Positions 44,641 through 57,254 of a DNA stretch of 64,000 nucleotides are shown here, piece by piece. Origin of the DNA: Hymenopus coronatus (Eukaryota > Arthropoda > Insecta > Mantodea > Hymenopodidae); contig CM060893.1 in the NCBI GenBank assembly GCA_030762935.1, positions 11,700,001 to 11,764,000 of the forward strand, read 5' to 3'. A model generated the notes under the pieces. It was not told the origin of the DNA. It made no database searches and saw nothing but the letters and a program-made list of their open reading frames with translations. Numbering within the stretch: position 1 is the stretch's first letter; each line of letters opens with the position of its first letter. The position numbers and the translations under genes are program-made.

Positions 44641-46250
44641 GGAGGTACACATTGACTAATTACTATAGGTGTACACAGCTATTATACTGTACACTGTCAG
44701 TTATTGCTGTAGGTGTGCATACTATTATACTGTATACTGTCAGTTATTGCTGTAGGTGTGCATACTATTATAATACTGTACACTGTCAGTTATTGCTGTA
44801 GGTGTGCATACTATTATAATACTGTATACTGTCAGTTATTGCTGTAGGTGTGCATACTATTATAATACTGTATACTGTCAGTTATTGCTGTAGGTGTGCA
44901 TACTATTATAATACTGTATACTGTCAGTTATTGCTGTAGGTGTGCATACTATTATAATACTGTATACTGTCAGTTATTGCTGTAGGTGTGCATACTATTA
45001 TACTGTACACTGTCAGTTATTGCTGTAGGTGTGCATACTATTATACTGTATACTGTCAGTTATTGCTGTAGGTGTGCATACTATTATAATACTGTACACT
45101 GTCAGTTATTGCTGTAGGTGTGCATACTATTATAATACTGTATACTGTCAGTTATTACTGTAGGTGTGCACAGCTATTATAATACTGTATACTGTCGGTT
45201 ATTACTGTAGGTGTGCACAGCTATTATTATACTGTATACTGTCAGTTATTAATGTAGGTGTGCACAGCTATTATAATACTGTATACTGTCAGTTATTACT
45301 GTAGGTGTGCACAGCTATTATAATACTGTATACTGTCAGTTATTACTGTAGGTGTGCATACTATTATAATACTGTATACTGTCAGTTATTACTGTAGGTG
45401 TGCATACTATTATAATACTGTATACTGTCAGTTATTGTCGGTGTGCATATTATCATAATACTGTATACTGTCAGTTATTGTTGTCGGTGTGCATATTATC
45501 ATAATACTGTACACTGTCAGTTATTACTGTAGGTGTGCATACTATTATAATACTGTATACTGTCAGTTATTGTTGTCGGTGTGCATATTATCATAATACT
45601 GTACACTGTCAGTTATTACTGTAGGTGTGCACAGCTATTATAATACTGTATACTGTCAGTTATTACTGTAGGTGTGCACACCTATTATAATACTGTATAC
45701 TGTCGGTTATTGCTATAAGTGTGCATAGCTATTATAATACTGTATACTGCCAGTTATTGCTGTAGGTGTGCACAGCTATTATAATACTGTATACTGTCGG
45801 TTATTGTTGTAGGTGTGCATAGCTATTATAATACTGTATACTGCCAGTTATTGCTGTAGGTGTGCACAGCTATTATAATACTGTATACTGTCGGTTATTG
45901 TTGTAGGTGTGCATAGCTATTATAATACTGTATACTGTCGGTTATTGCTATAAGTGTGCATAGCTATTATAATACTGTATACTGCCAGTTATTGCTGTAG
46001 GTGTGCACAGCTATTATAATACTGTATACTGTCGGTTATTGCTATAAGTGTGCATAGCTATTATAATACTGTATACTGCCAGTTATTGCTGTAGGTGTGC
46101 ACAGCTATTATAATACTGTATACTGTCAGTAATTACTGTAGGAGTCCTATAATACTGTAGGTGTGCACACCTATTATAATACTGTAATCTGCCAGTTATT
46201 ACTGTAGGTGTGCACAGTTGTTATAATCGTGTATAGTGAAATATTTAAGG
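44641..46250. repeat. minisatellite, part B (46-bp units)
   Basis: About 33 units of roughly 46 bp: CTGTAGGTGTGCATACTATT, then ATAATACTGTATACTGTCAG. GTATAC and the GTGTGCAYA core recur in each. Early units have CATACTATTA; many later ones have CACAGCTATTA. Confidence 0.96.
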
Positions 46251-48110
46251 TGTCCACAGTTACTTATAATTACTGTAATTGTACACAGCTTACTGTATAC
46301 TGTCAGTAATTACTGTAGGTGTACACAACAATTTATAATTATGTGGGTGTCCATAACTAGTATAATACTGTATTCTTTAAGTAATTGCTGTAGGAATGCA
46401 CATCTAGTAATAATAACTGAGTCAACAATTACTTTAAGTGTGCATTTACTGGACTTTCTCAGTAAGTACTGTAAGTGTGCACAGTGTCTGTATTTACAGT
46501 ACATTGTCAGTAACTACTGTAAGTGTGTACAATGTGTGTTTTACTGTACATTGTCAGTAACTACTGTAAGTGTGTACAATGTCTGTATTTACAGTGCATT
46601 GTCAGTAACTACTGTAAGTGTGTACAATGTCTGTTTTACTGTACATTGTCAGTAACTACTGTAAGTGTGCACAATGTCTGTATTTACTGTACATTGTCAG
46701 TAACTACTGTGAGTGTGCACAGTGTGTGTATTTACTGTACATTGTCAGTAACTTCTGTAAGTGTGCACAGTGTCTGTATTTACTGTAGATTGCCAGTAGG
46801 TGTGCACAATGTCTGTATTTACTGTAGATTTTCAGAAACTATTGTAGGTTTGCACAATGTCTGTATTTACTGTAGATTCTCAGTAACTAATGTAGGTTTG
46901 TACAATGTCTGTATTTACTGTAGATTGTCAGCAACTACTGTAGGTTTGTACAATGGTTGTATTTACTGTAGATTGTCAGTAACTACTGTAAGTGTGCACA
47001 ATGTCTGTATTTACTGTACATTGTCAGTAACTACCGTAAGTGTGCACAGTGTCTCTATTTACTGTATACTGTAAGTGTGCACAATGTCTGTTTACTGTAT
47101 ATTGTCAGTAACTACTGTAAGTGTGCACAATGTCTGTATATACTGTACAATGTCAGTAACTATGTAGGTGTGCACAATTTTTGTATTTACTGTAGATTGT
47201 CGGTAACTATTGTAGGTGTGCACAATGTCTGTATTTACTGTATACTGTAAGTGTGCACAATGTCTGTGCTTACTGTATACTGTAAGTGTGCACAATGTCT
47301 GTATTTACTGTAGATTGTCAGTAACTACTGTAAGTTTGCACAATGTCTGTATATACTGTAGATTGTCGGTGACTACTGTAGCTTTGTACAATGTCTGTAT
47401 TTACTGTAGATTGTCGGTAACTACTGTAGCTTTGTACAATGGCTGTATTTACTGTAGATTGTCGGTAAGCACTGTAGGTTTGTACAGTGTCTGTATTTAC
47501 TGTAGATTGTCAGTAACTACGTAGGTGTGCACAATGTCTGTATATACTGTACATTGTCAGTAACTATGTAGGTGTGCACAATTTTTGTATTTACCGTAGA
47601 TTGTCGGTAACTATTGTAGGTGTGCACAGTGTCTGTATTTACGGTATACTGCAAGTGTCCACAATGTCTGTATTTACTGTATACTGCAAGTGTGCACAAT
47701 GTCTGTATTTACTGTAGATTGTCAGTAACTACTGTAAGTGTGCACAATCTCTATATATATACTGTAGGTTGTCAGTAACTATTGTAAGTGTGCACAATGT
47801 CTGTATATACTGTAGATTGTCAGTAAGTATGTAGGTGTGCACAATGTCTGTATTTACTGTAGATTGTCAGTAACTATTGTAAGTGTGCACAATGTCTGTA
47901 TATACTGTAGATTGTCAGTAACTACTGTAAGTGTGCACAATCTCTATATATACTGTACATTGTCAGTAACTATGTAGGTGTGCACAATGTCTGTATTTAC
48001 TGTAGATTGTCAGTAGGTGTGCACACTGTCTGTATTTACTGCATACTGTAAGTGTACACAGTGCGTGTATTACTGTACAGTATTAATATTTACATCAAAG
48101 TACGCTAGGT
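46251..48110. repeat. minisatellite, part C (about 48-bp units)
   Basis: Units of TAACTACTGTAAGTGTGCAC followed by AATGTCTGTATTTACTG and TAGATTGTCAG, with shorter 30-bp variants. The core TGTAAGTGTGCACA is shared with parts A and B. It breaks down gradually after 48050. Confidence 0.95.
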
Positions 48111-48862
48111 GTGCACTGTGCCAGATACTATTCGAAGCTGTTATTACTGTAAACACTTTTACGTGAGCAGGTTAAGATTGCACTGTGACCCGGACGTAAT
48201 ATTAGGAAGTACACCCACATGTGGAACAGGAAGCAGGTGAGAATGATAATCTGACGGTCCATCGCCCGTCATTTGTCTTGCAGCATCACCTGCTCACGGC
48301 TCCGTGTATCGTTGTGGCATTCACGACCCTGGACATGTTTATGCCACTTTAGCATTCACCCCGGGCATATTTATAGGCCTGAATGCAATTCATAATGACA
48401 GAACATCGCGTAAAAAGTCACGTGAGGACATTCGTTGAATTTTTATTGCCCAGAAAATTCGTTCTCTATTACCGCCTTTCTTTTTTCCACCAATTTTTGT
48501 TTATCTTTATTATGTTGATTTAGAGAACAGGTTTTGACCACTACGGCGGCAGCGGCTGTCTGCCTCAGGATCCTCCTGCCGACCTGGAACCGAACCCTGC
48601 ACCTTACATCTCCGAAACGCAACTTTGGTCCGATTGCATCTGAATTCCAGATCAGAAGTTGCACTAGGTCTGTACTTCAAGATGTCATTCAGGTAGTTAT
48701 AAAGTTGTAATCCAAATACTTGTAAAGTTAATACTCAAACATGCGACTGGTCCCAAAACCGATCAAACCCCTGATATCAAAATATAAACACCTATCTCTT
48801 GTCCTACATTTACACCACTTTTCCATTTCATGTTAATCGTTTGCAGAAATAGTTTCACTGAC
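48111..48862. other. unassigned sequence, possibly with a SINE remnant
   Basis: 48480-48665 on the minus strand has GTGCAGGGTTCGGTTCCAGG (B-box-like) and a GCGGCGG-type stretch. No relatives in the window and no gene supported. Confidence 0.4.
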
Positions 48863-48865
48863 GGA

Positions 48866-49640
48866 CACTTTCTCTAGCCCCGTATGTACAATGTACATAG
48901 GGATAGAGAAGTATTGTATTCCACCCAAAATTTTGATGTCGAGATTTCCGAGGAAAATGCGGTTAAATGCCAAACTTGGTATATAAGTTTGGTACCTTCC
49001 AAGGATGCGACATGAAGATTTCCAAGAAAATCCCCCCATCCCTAACTACCCTTTACATGGAAAATTTACCAAAATTTTTCTGTTTCTTAAAAATGCCTAA
49101 GATTTTAATTAAATTACCACATATTAAAGCCATTTCCATCACAAACAAAATGTATATCTTGAATTTTATGGGAATAGCTTCTAAAGACCTGTTTATTCTG
49201 GATGACTTTTGCTTAATTTGGTATAACTAGTAATCCGTAAGAGATAGAAAAAAAACTTACTATACAAAAAAGCAGATCTTGTAAAAATACACAAGTTACG
49301 TCATATACATTTTTTTCGTGGACCTAACTGTTTTCGAGGTAATCGTTGTTGTTAGTTTCAATTGTGAAGTACTTATACTTTTCTCAGACGGAAGTGTCCG
49401 TTTTTCTTTTGTTCTACTCCTGGCCAAGCAAAGAGGCGATTTGCAATGACAATCGCATAATGACAATTTTTAAAACATTTGACTATCACTTTAGCCTAGT
49501 GCATTCCCTTAGTTCCATCCTACTTATAAGGAACTAAGTAATAACATTCTGATGTTTATCTCGATTAACATGGTGTTGAAAGAACAATTATCCTGTATAA
49601 GAAGTAGCTAGAGAAAGTCATGTGAGTGTAACACATCAGC
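48866..49640 (+). repeat. HINE-like repeat, subfamily B, with internal deletion
   Basis: 5' end CACTTTCTCTAGCCCCGTATGTACAATGTACATAGGG. It lacks the (TG)n and neighbouring blocks (junction at about 48960). The 3' hairpin has the B loop (ATGTGAGTGTAACACAT). Confidence 0.88.
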
Positions 49641-49886
49641 CTTTTTTTTTTTTTTTTTACCGCAACCGGCCAAAAACTCGAAAATGGCTTTTTAATAGCA
49701 AATAGTAGTTGAAACGTTTGGGCGTCTATAGATAGTCAACAGTCAGCTGTTTTCTCCTTGCTCCGGACTGTACAGACATTTAAAGATCGTACAGAACACC
49801 TGTTTCCTGACATTTCATTTTACATTCACGCTTTCAAAATGTTCCACGCGTCTGCATTTGTTTAAATTCAGCTAAAACTTCCCAGA

Positions 49887-50105
49887 GGCCCGCCTGAGTC
49901 TGCCTCGCATTCAACAGGTCGCGAATTCGAATCCCGCTTAGGGTGAGTTACCCGGATAAGGTTTTTATCGGGTGTTTTCCTTATCCTAAGAAGCAACTTT
50001 AAGCTCCATAGAACCCGATATCATTTGAGCATCATTTCACAGATTTCGTTCATCGCTCGATATGACCAACCAGGTTAAAGGTCCTAAACTACCATTTAAA
50101 GCTCT
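49887..50105 (+). mobile_element. tRNA-derived SINE (family C)
   Basis: GGCCCGCCTGAGTCTGCCTC, B-box-like GAATTCGAATCCCG, then GGTGAGTTACCCGGATAAGG and GATATGACCAACCAGGTTAA. A second copy is at 56663-56862. The A box is eroded. Confidence 0.72.
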
Positions 50106-50621
50106 AGAATGTGTAGAAATATCTATTGTAACAAAGTAAAGGGAACTTATCCCTACACTAACACTATTTTTTTTAAAAAAAACATAGTTTTACAATATAA
50201 TTAAAGATTAAGTTTCTAATTTTTAAAAATATAGCTATATAATAATTCAGTAATCAAAGTTATTGAAATATTGACATTTAAAGTTTTTGTGTGTGATTCA
50301 AAGCTCCAATGAAGAAAATGCCAAACAATGTTCTCAAATTTTGAGGCGCATGGCACATTTTGATTATGCGACATATTTGCATAATAAAATATATGATATC
50401 TTCCAAAAGCTGATTCAGTTTGAGTAATATTTGGTATTCACATCACCATAACAGCAATGCAATCGCAATAAAAATTTAAGAAAACTCTGTTCGAAAATAT
50501 AACATTTTGAAATTGCAGTGCCTCTTCAACATTTCGTTGTAGATACAAGAGAATAAACGAGACTGCAACGAAAATTAAACGTTTAAAAAGCATGTTGTTA
50601 TATGCTGGCTTTGCAATTCCA
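50106..50621. other. unassigned AT-rich sequence
   Basis: No family or gene recognised. Confidence 0.45.
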
Positions 50622-51409
50622 CTTGGTTATGCTTCTATTTACTTCATTTTAATCGAGAGAAAAATAGCAGAAATAGTCTTATTACTTGCTTCCTTGTAAG
50701 TAGAAGGGAAATAAGGGAGTACCATAGGCTAAACTGATAAACATAAGGTGGTTGCTATGTGACTGAAGTTCCTTTATTTTTATGGACAGGAATTTGTATG
50801 AGAAAAGTATAATTTTTTTCAAAGCTGAAACCAAAAACAAGGAATATGTCAAAAACAATCAACTCCACGAAAAAATATACATGACATAAACTGTGTGTTT
50901 TAATGTGCTCTACATTTTTTGTGTGGTAAGTTTTTGTCTATTTCTTACGGTTCACCAGTTTCACGAAATTCCGTAAAATTCATCCAGAATAAAGTAGTTT
51001 TCAGAGGCTATTCCCAGAAAATTCAAGATATACATTTTATTTGTCAAGTATATGTGTTTAATATAGTATATTTTTATCAAAATCGTTAGAGCCATTTTTT
51101 AAAAATCAAAATTTTCGAATTTTTTTCCATCTGAAGGGTAGTTGGGGGTGGGGGGATTTTCTTGAAAATCTTCGTGTCGCATCCTTATAAGAACTAAACT
51201 TAAATACCAAGTTTGGTATTTAAAGTCTTTTCGTTTTTGAGCTATGCTGCCCAGACACACATACACGGACATTTTTCTAAAAATGCTTTTCTTTGGATTC
51301 AGGTGGTCTCAAAACATGTATTTCTGGTGAAATCTCGGTATCGAATTTCTGGGTGGAATGCAATAGCTTTTCTATGCACTATGTACATAGTACGTCTAGA
51401 GAAAGTAAA
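50622..51409 (-). repeat. HINE-like repeat lacking the 3' hairpin end
   Basis: Starts inside the family at GGTTATGCTTCTATTTACTTC and ends ACTATGTACATAGTACGTCTAGAGAAAGTAA. Confidence 0.88.
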
Positions 51410-51411
51410 AC

Positions 51412-51645
51412 TGTAGAGCACTGTTCTCGTATGTAGGACTTGCACGCCTGTTATGAAAGTGAGAAAGTAGATGATATGAAATGACCGTAAAATGGATAAC
51501 AAGAAATATGATAGTTGGTAGAATGGCGGGGGAAAATTGGAGGACCCGGAGAAAACCAATCCTAACGCCACAAATCACACATGCGATCCCTCGTCGAACC
51601 CGGGTCGCCTAGGTGCACCATCTAACCACCGGGCCACGGCGCCGG
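51412..51645 (-). mobile_element. tRNA-derived SINE (family D)
   Basis: On the minus strand: GGCGCCGTGGCCCGGTGGTTAG (A box), CGACCCGGGTTCGACGAGGG (B box), then CACATGTGTGATTTGTGGCG. TGTAGAGCACT on the left and TGTACAACTCG on the right may be the eroded target duplication, made within a HINE GTAGAGCACGTTAAAACAC block. Confidence 0.78.
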
Positions 51646-51649
51646 CCTG

Positions 51650-52011
51650 TACAACTCGCTAAAACACGCAATTATTTGTTTTTTTGCTTTTTACCAAACC
51701 ATTTCTGAGAGATTTCTTGATATTAGTTTTAATTTTGTAATTCTTCAGCTTTCTCAAATGGGAAGTCGTTATTCGTTTTTATTTCTCCTGACCCAGTAAA
51801 GAGGACGAAAGTTCAAAGACATCACATAGCAACTGGTTTTTAAAAGGCTTTACTATTGCTGCAGCTGATTTCATTTTATTACTCTTGTACAAAGAAATAT
51901 GTAATATAACCGTTTCTGCCAGTCAGTATGTTGATAAGCGTGAAAAAGTCAAAAGTAATAGTTTGTTGCAGCAAAAGTAGAGTAAGATATGTGAACGTAG
52001 CACATCAGATT
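51650..52011 (+). repeat. HINE-like 3' fragment, diverged
   Basis: ACTCGCTAAAACACGCAATT to GTAGAGTAAGATATGTG and a hairpin with changed loop (ATGTGAACGTAGCACAT) whose stem is intact. Confidence 0.75.
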
Positions 52012-52204
52012 TTGTCTGTCTCTAAAGGATGGTCAGTTTAAAATAAAATATCAATTATCTAATACAAAGGTTTACGTAATTTGTGGACAGGTATCGTTGT
52101 GTTTCAGCCGTAATATTTTCATACTGCTTAGCCTTGGTGCGTATATACTTTCTTTATCATGTGTTTACTTTACAATGTAAGGTATTGTATTCCACCCAAA
52201 AAAA

Positions 52205-53082
52205 GCTGATGTGTTCCATTCACATGACTTTCTCTACATCTTTTCAACAACTTATTATTAAAAAGCTAATGCTTCCATTTACTTCATTTAAATCGAGAAA
52301 AATTTAGCAGAAATAGTCTTATTACTTGCTTCCTTGTAAGTAGAAGCGAAATAAGGGAGTTCCATAGGTTAAAGTGATAGTCAAAAGCTGGTTACTATGT
52401 GACTGAAGTTCCTTTGTTTGTATGGACACGAGTTGACAAATTCCTGTATGAGAAAAGTATGTTTTTCAAAGCTGAAACTATAATCAAGGAATATCTTAGA
52501 AACGATCAAATCCACGAAAAAATGTATATAACATAAATCGTGTGTTATAATGTGCTCTACATTTTTTGTGTGGTAAGTTTTTGTCTATCTCTTACGGTTT
52601 GGCAGTTATGCAAAAAATCCGTAAAATTCATCCAGAATAAAGTAGTCTTCAGAGGTTATTCCCAGAAAATTCTAGATATACATTTTATTTGTCAACTAAA
52701 TATCTTAAATATACGAGATTTTAATCAAAATTGTTAGAGCCATTTTTAAGAAAATTAAAATTTTCGAAATTTTTTCTTTGTAAAGGGTAGTTTGGGGTGG
52801 GGGGATTTTCTTGATAATCTTCGTGTCGCATCCTTGGAAGATACCAAACTTAAATACCAAGTTTCGCTTTTAACGGTCTTTTCATTTTTGAGCTATGCTG
52901 CCCACAGGCACACACACAGATAGACAGACACACAAACGAACATCTTTCTAAAAATGCTTTTTTGTTTGATTCAGGGGGTTTCAAAACATATATTTCCGGT
53001 GAAATCTCGGTATCGAATTTTTGGGTGCAATACAATACCTTCTCTATACACTATGTACATAGTACGTATAGAGAAAGTAAAC
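52205..53082 (-). repeat. HINE-like repeat, full length
   Basis: CTGATGTGTTCCATTCACATG to ACTATGTACATAGTACGTATAGAGAAAGTAA. A 25-bp plus-strand family piece (GGTATTGTATTCCACCC) precedes it at 52178-52199. Confidence 0.92.
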
Positions 53083-53084
53083 AT

Positions 53085-53398
53085 GTATGCGAGTGTGTGT
53101 GTGTGATCAGCATAGCTCAAAAACGAAAAGTAGATTAAGTACCAAACTTAGCATTTTCTCAAAAATAGCTCTAACGATTTTGATTAAAATACCTTATGTT
53201 TAAGATATTTCATGACAAAATGTTTATCTTGAATTTTCTGGAAATAGGCTCTGAAAGGCTCTTCATTCTGGATGACTTTTGTGTAATTTTTGTACAATTG
53301 GTAAATCGTAAGAGAGACAAAAACTTGCTGCACACAAAATGCAGATCTCGTTAAACACCACAATTGTTTCTTGTTGAGTTAACCGTTTCCGAGATAAT
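53085..53398 (+). repeat. HINE-like middle fragment
   Basis: From the TG tract and CAGCATAGCTCAAAAACG to GTTAACCGTTTCCGAGATAA, lacking both termini and with an internal deletion near 53155. Confidence 0.75.
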
Positions 53399-53821
53399 CC
53401 ATGACAGATTCTAGCAGATACATTGCTTATTACCCAAAGAAGAACCCATTCGAATGTTCCATGGATTGGCGTTGTACAGAAAAGATGCGAACGCGGACAG
53501 CGAGCATAACTACAGATGGCAAAGCTAGCGACTGTCAGGTGTTTGTTTACAAGCTGGTGGTCGGCGGATGTACCAACATTGCAGCTTAAACTATACGTTA
53601 CATGTTAAAGACGCTGTTTTAGATCAAGGGATAAGAAGAAGTGAGCATAAGTAATGGCAACTTTGGCGTTATCAGCATTTAGGAGGCATAGCAGCTTATT
53701 AAAACGTGCATCCTTCAAGTCATGTTTAGCAGTGCTGAGTTGGGGGTTCTCGATAATTGCACTTGATACAAATGATCTTGGAAAGGCTATATAAAAGAAT
53801 AATCACTGCCTTATCAATCTG
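53399..53821. other. unassigned sequence
   Basis: A 62-codon frame from 53401 has no recognisable domain. No repeat relationship seen. Confidence 0.4.
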
Positions 53822-53824
53822 TTA

Positions 53825-54282
53825 CCACGTTTTCAAGGAGAATTGAAATTGATTTGAATCCAATTCCACTTCAATACGATCCGCGTTTCACATGTTAAAC
53901 TCAATACGAATTGAGACCGGTTTGAATTCGTAAACTTCGAGAATGATTTTATTCATCCATTCTTGTTGGTCAGCTTTTAATTGGTTGGCGAACCTTTAAA
54001 CATATATTTATTGTCTGTGTATTACTTGCAGGTTTTGAAGTTAAATAATTATATTTGAGAATGCATTGCAAACTATAGAAACCATAAAAGTGGTTCTGTT
54101 ATAATCTATCACAGAGCAATTTTAAAAATATATACTAATAAATGACTACCATGTACAACGAGTATAGTAGAACGAGAGCTTCTTTACGTATTCAAAACGA
54201 TTTGAACACGAGGGTGTTTCCATCATACATACTTCGACCCAAAATTCAATACGGTACGTAAACTCAAACCCTGGAAACGTGG
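53825..54282. mobile_element. PIF/Harbinger-like MITE, 458 bp
   Basis: Terminal inverted repeats CCACGTTTTCAAGG (53825-53838) and, reversed from the right end, CCACGTTTCCAGGG: 12 of 14 match. TTA flanks both sides (53822-53824 and 54283-54285), the preferred PIF/Harbinger 3-bp target. The interior has many short ATTGAA/TTCAAT motifs and no coding region. Confidence 0.75.
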
Positions 54283-54285
54283 TTA

Positions 54286-56138
54286 GTTATTTACATATTG
54301 ACGACCAGCAAAGATGACTAGTAACTAGCACATTTAACGATTCAGTTTTGGTTCTATAGCTAGGTATTGGAATCTAAGCTGAAAACATTCATTACACAAT
54401 AATTTAAACTTCTATATAGCGTGCTGTTTTGTTTGCTTAGGTTAGAACGCTTTGAGAATGAGGTTATGTGCGTTAAATTAGAGTGATTTAAGGAAAGTAA
54501 AATATTCATGTAGGCAGTATGCACAACACGTGGTGAAGTTAGTCAGATTAGCAAATGCACGCACATGTGCCCCACAAGGACCGAAAGTTACAATGCATTG
54601 AAATGTTCTCGCTCTAGCAGGCGAGTAAAACTAACACTGCTGCTAGGAAACAAAACCTTGGGAACTGAACGCTTAACCTGTCACAAAAGGGACCACACAG
54701 TTACTTACATTTGGTTCCTCTTCCCCTTGGAGACGACCCCATGTGTTGTTATTTTCTGCTGACACAACAGCGTTGTTGCCTTCTGCGATTCCGACACTGG
54801 GCGGGAACCGGAAGTTGACTGTCTTCCCTCCAGGGCGACAATCATTCACACAGAATAGTTAAAGTATGGTGCAGTAAATCATGTGTCACTATCGATACTA
54901 CAGCGTTTGCTGCTAAAATGACGATTACATCTGTTCTCTGACAGTGAAAGGATAGGATTTGGAGGGGGAAATGTATGAAAACGTTCTAGAATGTAATACG
55001 GGTTACCCACAAAAGATTGCAAGAACGTCTGTTTGTATTTTTAAAATCTTTATACATTGTCCATATTCGCAAAAAAAGGCTATGTTATTTATATATCACA
55101 CACAATTACTTAATTACAATAATATATTCATATATACATATGTATCTTACCACAAGCGTTTTTTTTTTTTTATGATCACACATTCCTCTGTTTTGTGGAA
55201 CCTGATAAATATGTTGAAGAAGGAAACAGTTGGGTGCATCGTTTGCTATCCTGATTTGCTAAGATGATTAGCATTGTTGTGTAACGTAACAATAAATTAG
55301 AAATAATCCTTTTTCTGAGATACGGTGATAGGCCTGTCTTGTTTGTACACAAAATGTAGTATTTACATTTCTTATAGGTAGGTATATATCTCACAAGGCA
55401 ATTCTTTTTGTTTAGTGATCACAAAACAACTTTTGATACATACAATGTTTCAATTGTTTTTGTTTTTCTGAGCGAAAAAGATCACAAATATAAGACTATC
55501 TCAACAGCGTTTCTTTTGTCTTTGTGGAAATGTAGGGGCCTTTTTCGGCACTATGACTTACGGAAAACAATGATAGATGTAATACCTACTGCAAGTAATA
55601 CGTGATAACTGTTTACTTCAGGGTTAGACACGTCTGTCGTCATTTTAGATAACAACTGTTTCTCTAGTTAACAAATGCCATACTATAATAACAAAATGTA
55701 TCGGATAACTACATATATCCTTTAATGGCGGAGGAACAACATTTTTAAGTAGTTGACTTTAAAGTAAAATAATGAAAAACGCATCTTTTGGCTGAAGTAA
55801 ACAAATATCAAAATATTATTTTATGATAGCGTGCAACGCGCAGACGCAGAGGCACTCAACCAGTCAGCATACCGCCGGGAATACCTACAGCTAGCTGTAC
55901 ACAGATGCAAGGAATTAACAATGACCGCAACCTGATCGTTGCGCGGATGTGTACTACCTGTCTGACGAAAGAATGCAGGCTCCCTCTCGCTCTGACGTTA
56001 TCTCTCCTGTCTAAACACAGCCATGGCACACCAGCGACCTCGCCTGAAACTGCACTCTTTCTTCAGACAGGTAATAGGTGCTTTTTGATTACCTACTGGC
56101 TTAGTAATGCAATTGGTGAAAACATTCTAGGTTCGCTT
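54286..56138. other. unassigned AT-rich sequence
   Basis: Nothing recognised over about 1.85 kb: no repeats shared with the rest of the window, and only short open frames without domains. 54520-54860 and 55840-56080 are somewhat less AT-rich. Confidence 0.45.
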
Positions 56139-56143
56139 GAAAT

Positions 56144-56197
<54 letters not shown>
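56139..56197. repeat. (ATT)n microsatellite
   Basis: Pure ATT/TTA trinucleotide run of about 19 units. Confidence 0.97.
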
Positions 56198-56198
<1 letters not shown>

Positions 56199-56660
56199 AG
56201 GACGGCACAAAGCAACTCTTGCTACCAGTGTTTAAAAGAACAAACAGAGCAGTATTGATTTCAGATACATACCTATTTAATTAGAACGTCTAGATGAGTT
56301 TTATTTATCACAAGGTTTTAAATTGTAGAATGTTTTGATATACAAATAACGCTGCTATATATTTATGTCCTGGCAATAAAAATCAGAATCAACATCTACA
56401 ATGGAATAACACCAACACGAATCTAATAACGAAAATAAAAATGTGTAAACATGTGTTTTTCTATCAGACTTTTCTAGAAAGTATAAGTACCATTCATTTT
56501 GAAATTGTAATGACAGAATATATTTGAAGAGTCCATAGTAAAAAAAAAAAAAAAGGGGGGGGGGGTGTCACAATTGTGTGAAAACTGAGATTAATGTGTA
56601 TTATATGATACCAGATGGAGTAGAATAGCACATAACCTTTAATGCACTATAATAACACGA
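56198..56660. other. unassigned AT-rich sequence with A/G run
   Basis: Contains a run of A followed by about nine G at 56540-56565; otherwise nothing recognised. Confidence 0.5.
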
Positions 56661-56662
56661 CT

Positions 56663-56862
56663 ACGCCCGCCTCGATAGTGTGGAGGTAGCGTGTCTGTCT
56701 CACATTCAAGATGTTGCGAGTTCAAATCTTTCTTAAGGTGAGTTAACCGGATAAGATTTTTTCGGGGTTTTCCCTTATCCCAAGATCATTTGTGCATCAT
56801 TTCACCAATTTCATTCATCAACCGATATGACCAACCAGGTTAAAGGATGTTAACTCAGAAAA
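56663..56862 (+). mobile_element. tRNA-derived SINE (family C)
   Basis: CGCCCGCCTCGATAGTGTGG and GGTAGCGTGTCTGTC (A-box region), GCGAGTTCAAATC (B box), GGTGAGTTAACCGGATAAG and GATATGACCAACCAGGTTAA. It matches 49887-50105 with a few small gaps and ends in an A run. Confidence 0.78.
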
Positions 56863-56979
56863 AAAAAAAATGTCAGTATCTCACAGACAGAACCTCAAGT
56901 ATTTGACTCCAAAACAAAATGGGGGAATGACTGCCTTTGCGGACGAGTAGTCAGCGTTCTGGCTTCTCAACCCAGGAGT

Positions 56980-57142
<163 letters not shown>

Positions 57143-57254
57143 TGAATAAAGCAACGTTACAGACCCTGTCACACCAGCAGTTGTTTCTCAAGTCAAAGCC
57201 CCCGATATAACGTAGAAGTTAAAGACGGCTATATGAATTAAACAATTTTTAAAA

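Noticed and set aside
46236..47524. Cys/Tyr-rich frames of up to 183 codons
   Set aside because: 48-bp units are a multiple of three, so frames stay open through the minisatellite; no independent coding evidence.
43196..48110. CRISPR-like direct repeats with regular spacing
   Set aside because: The intervals between cores are themselves repeated, unit length drifts, and the context is eukaryotic; this is a minisatellite.
53401..53589. A 62-codon frame as a small gene
   Set aside because: No domain, no homologous copy in the window, and length expected by chance.
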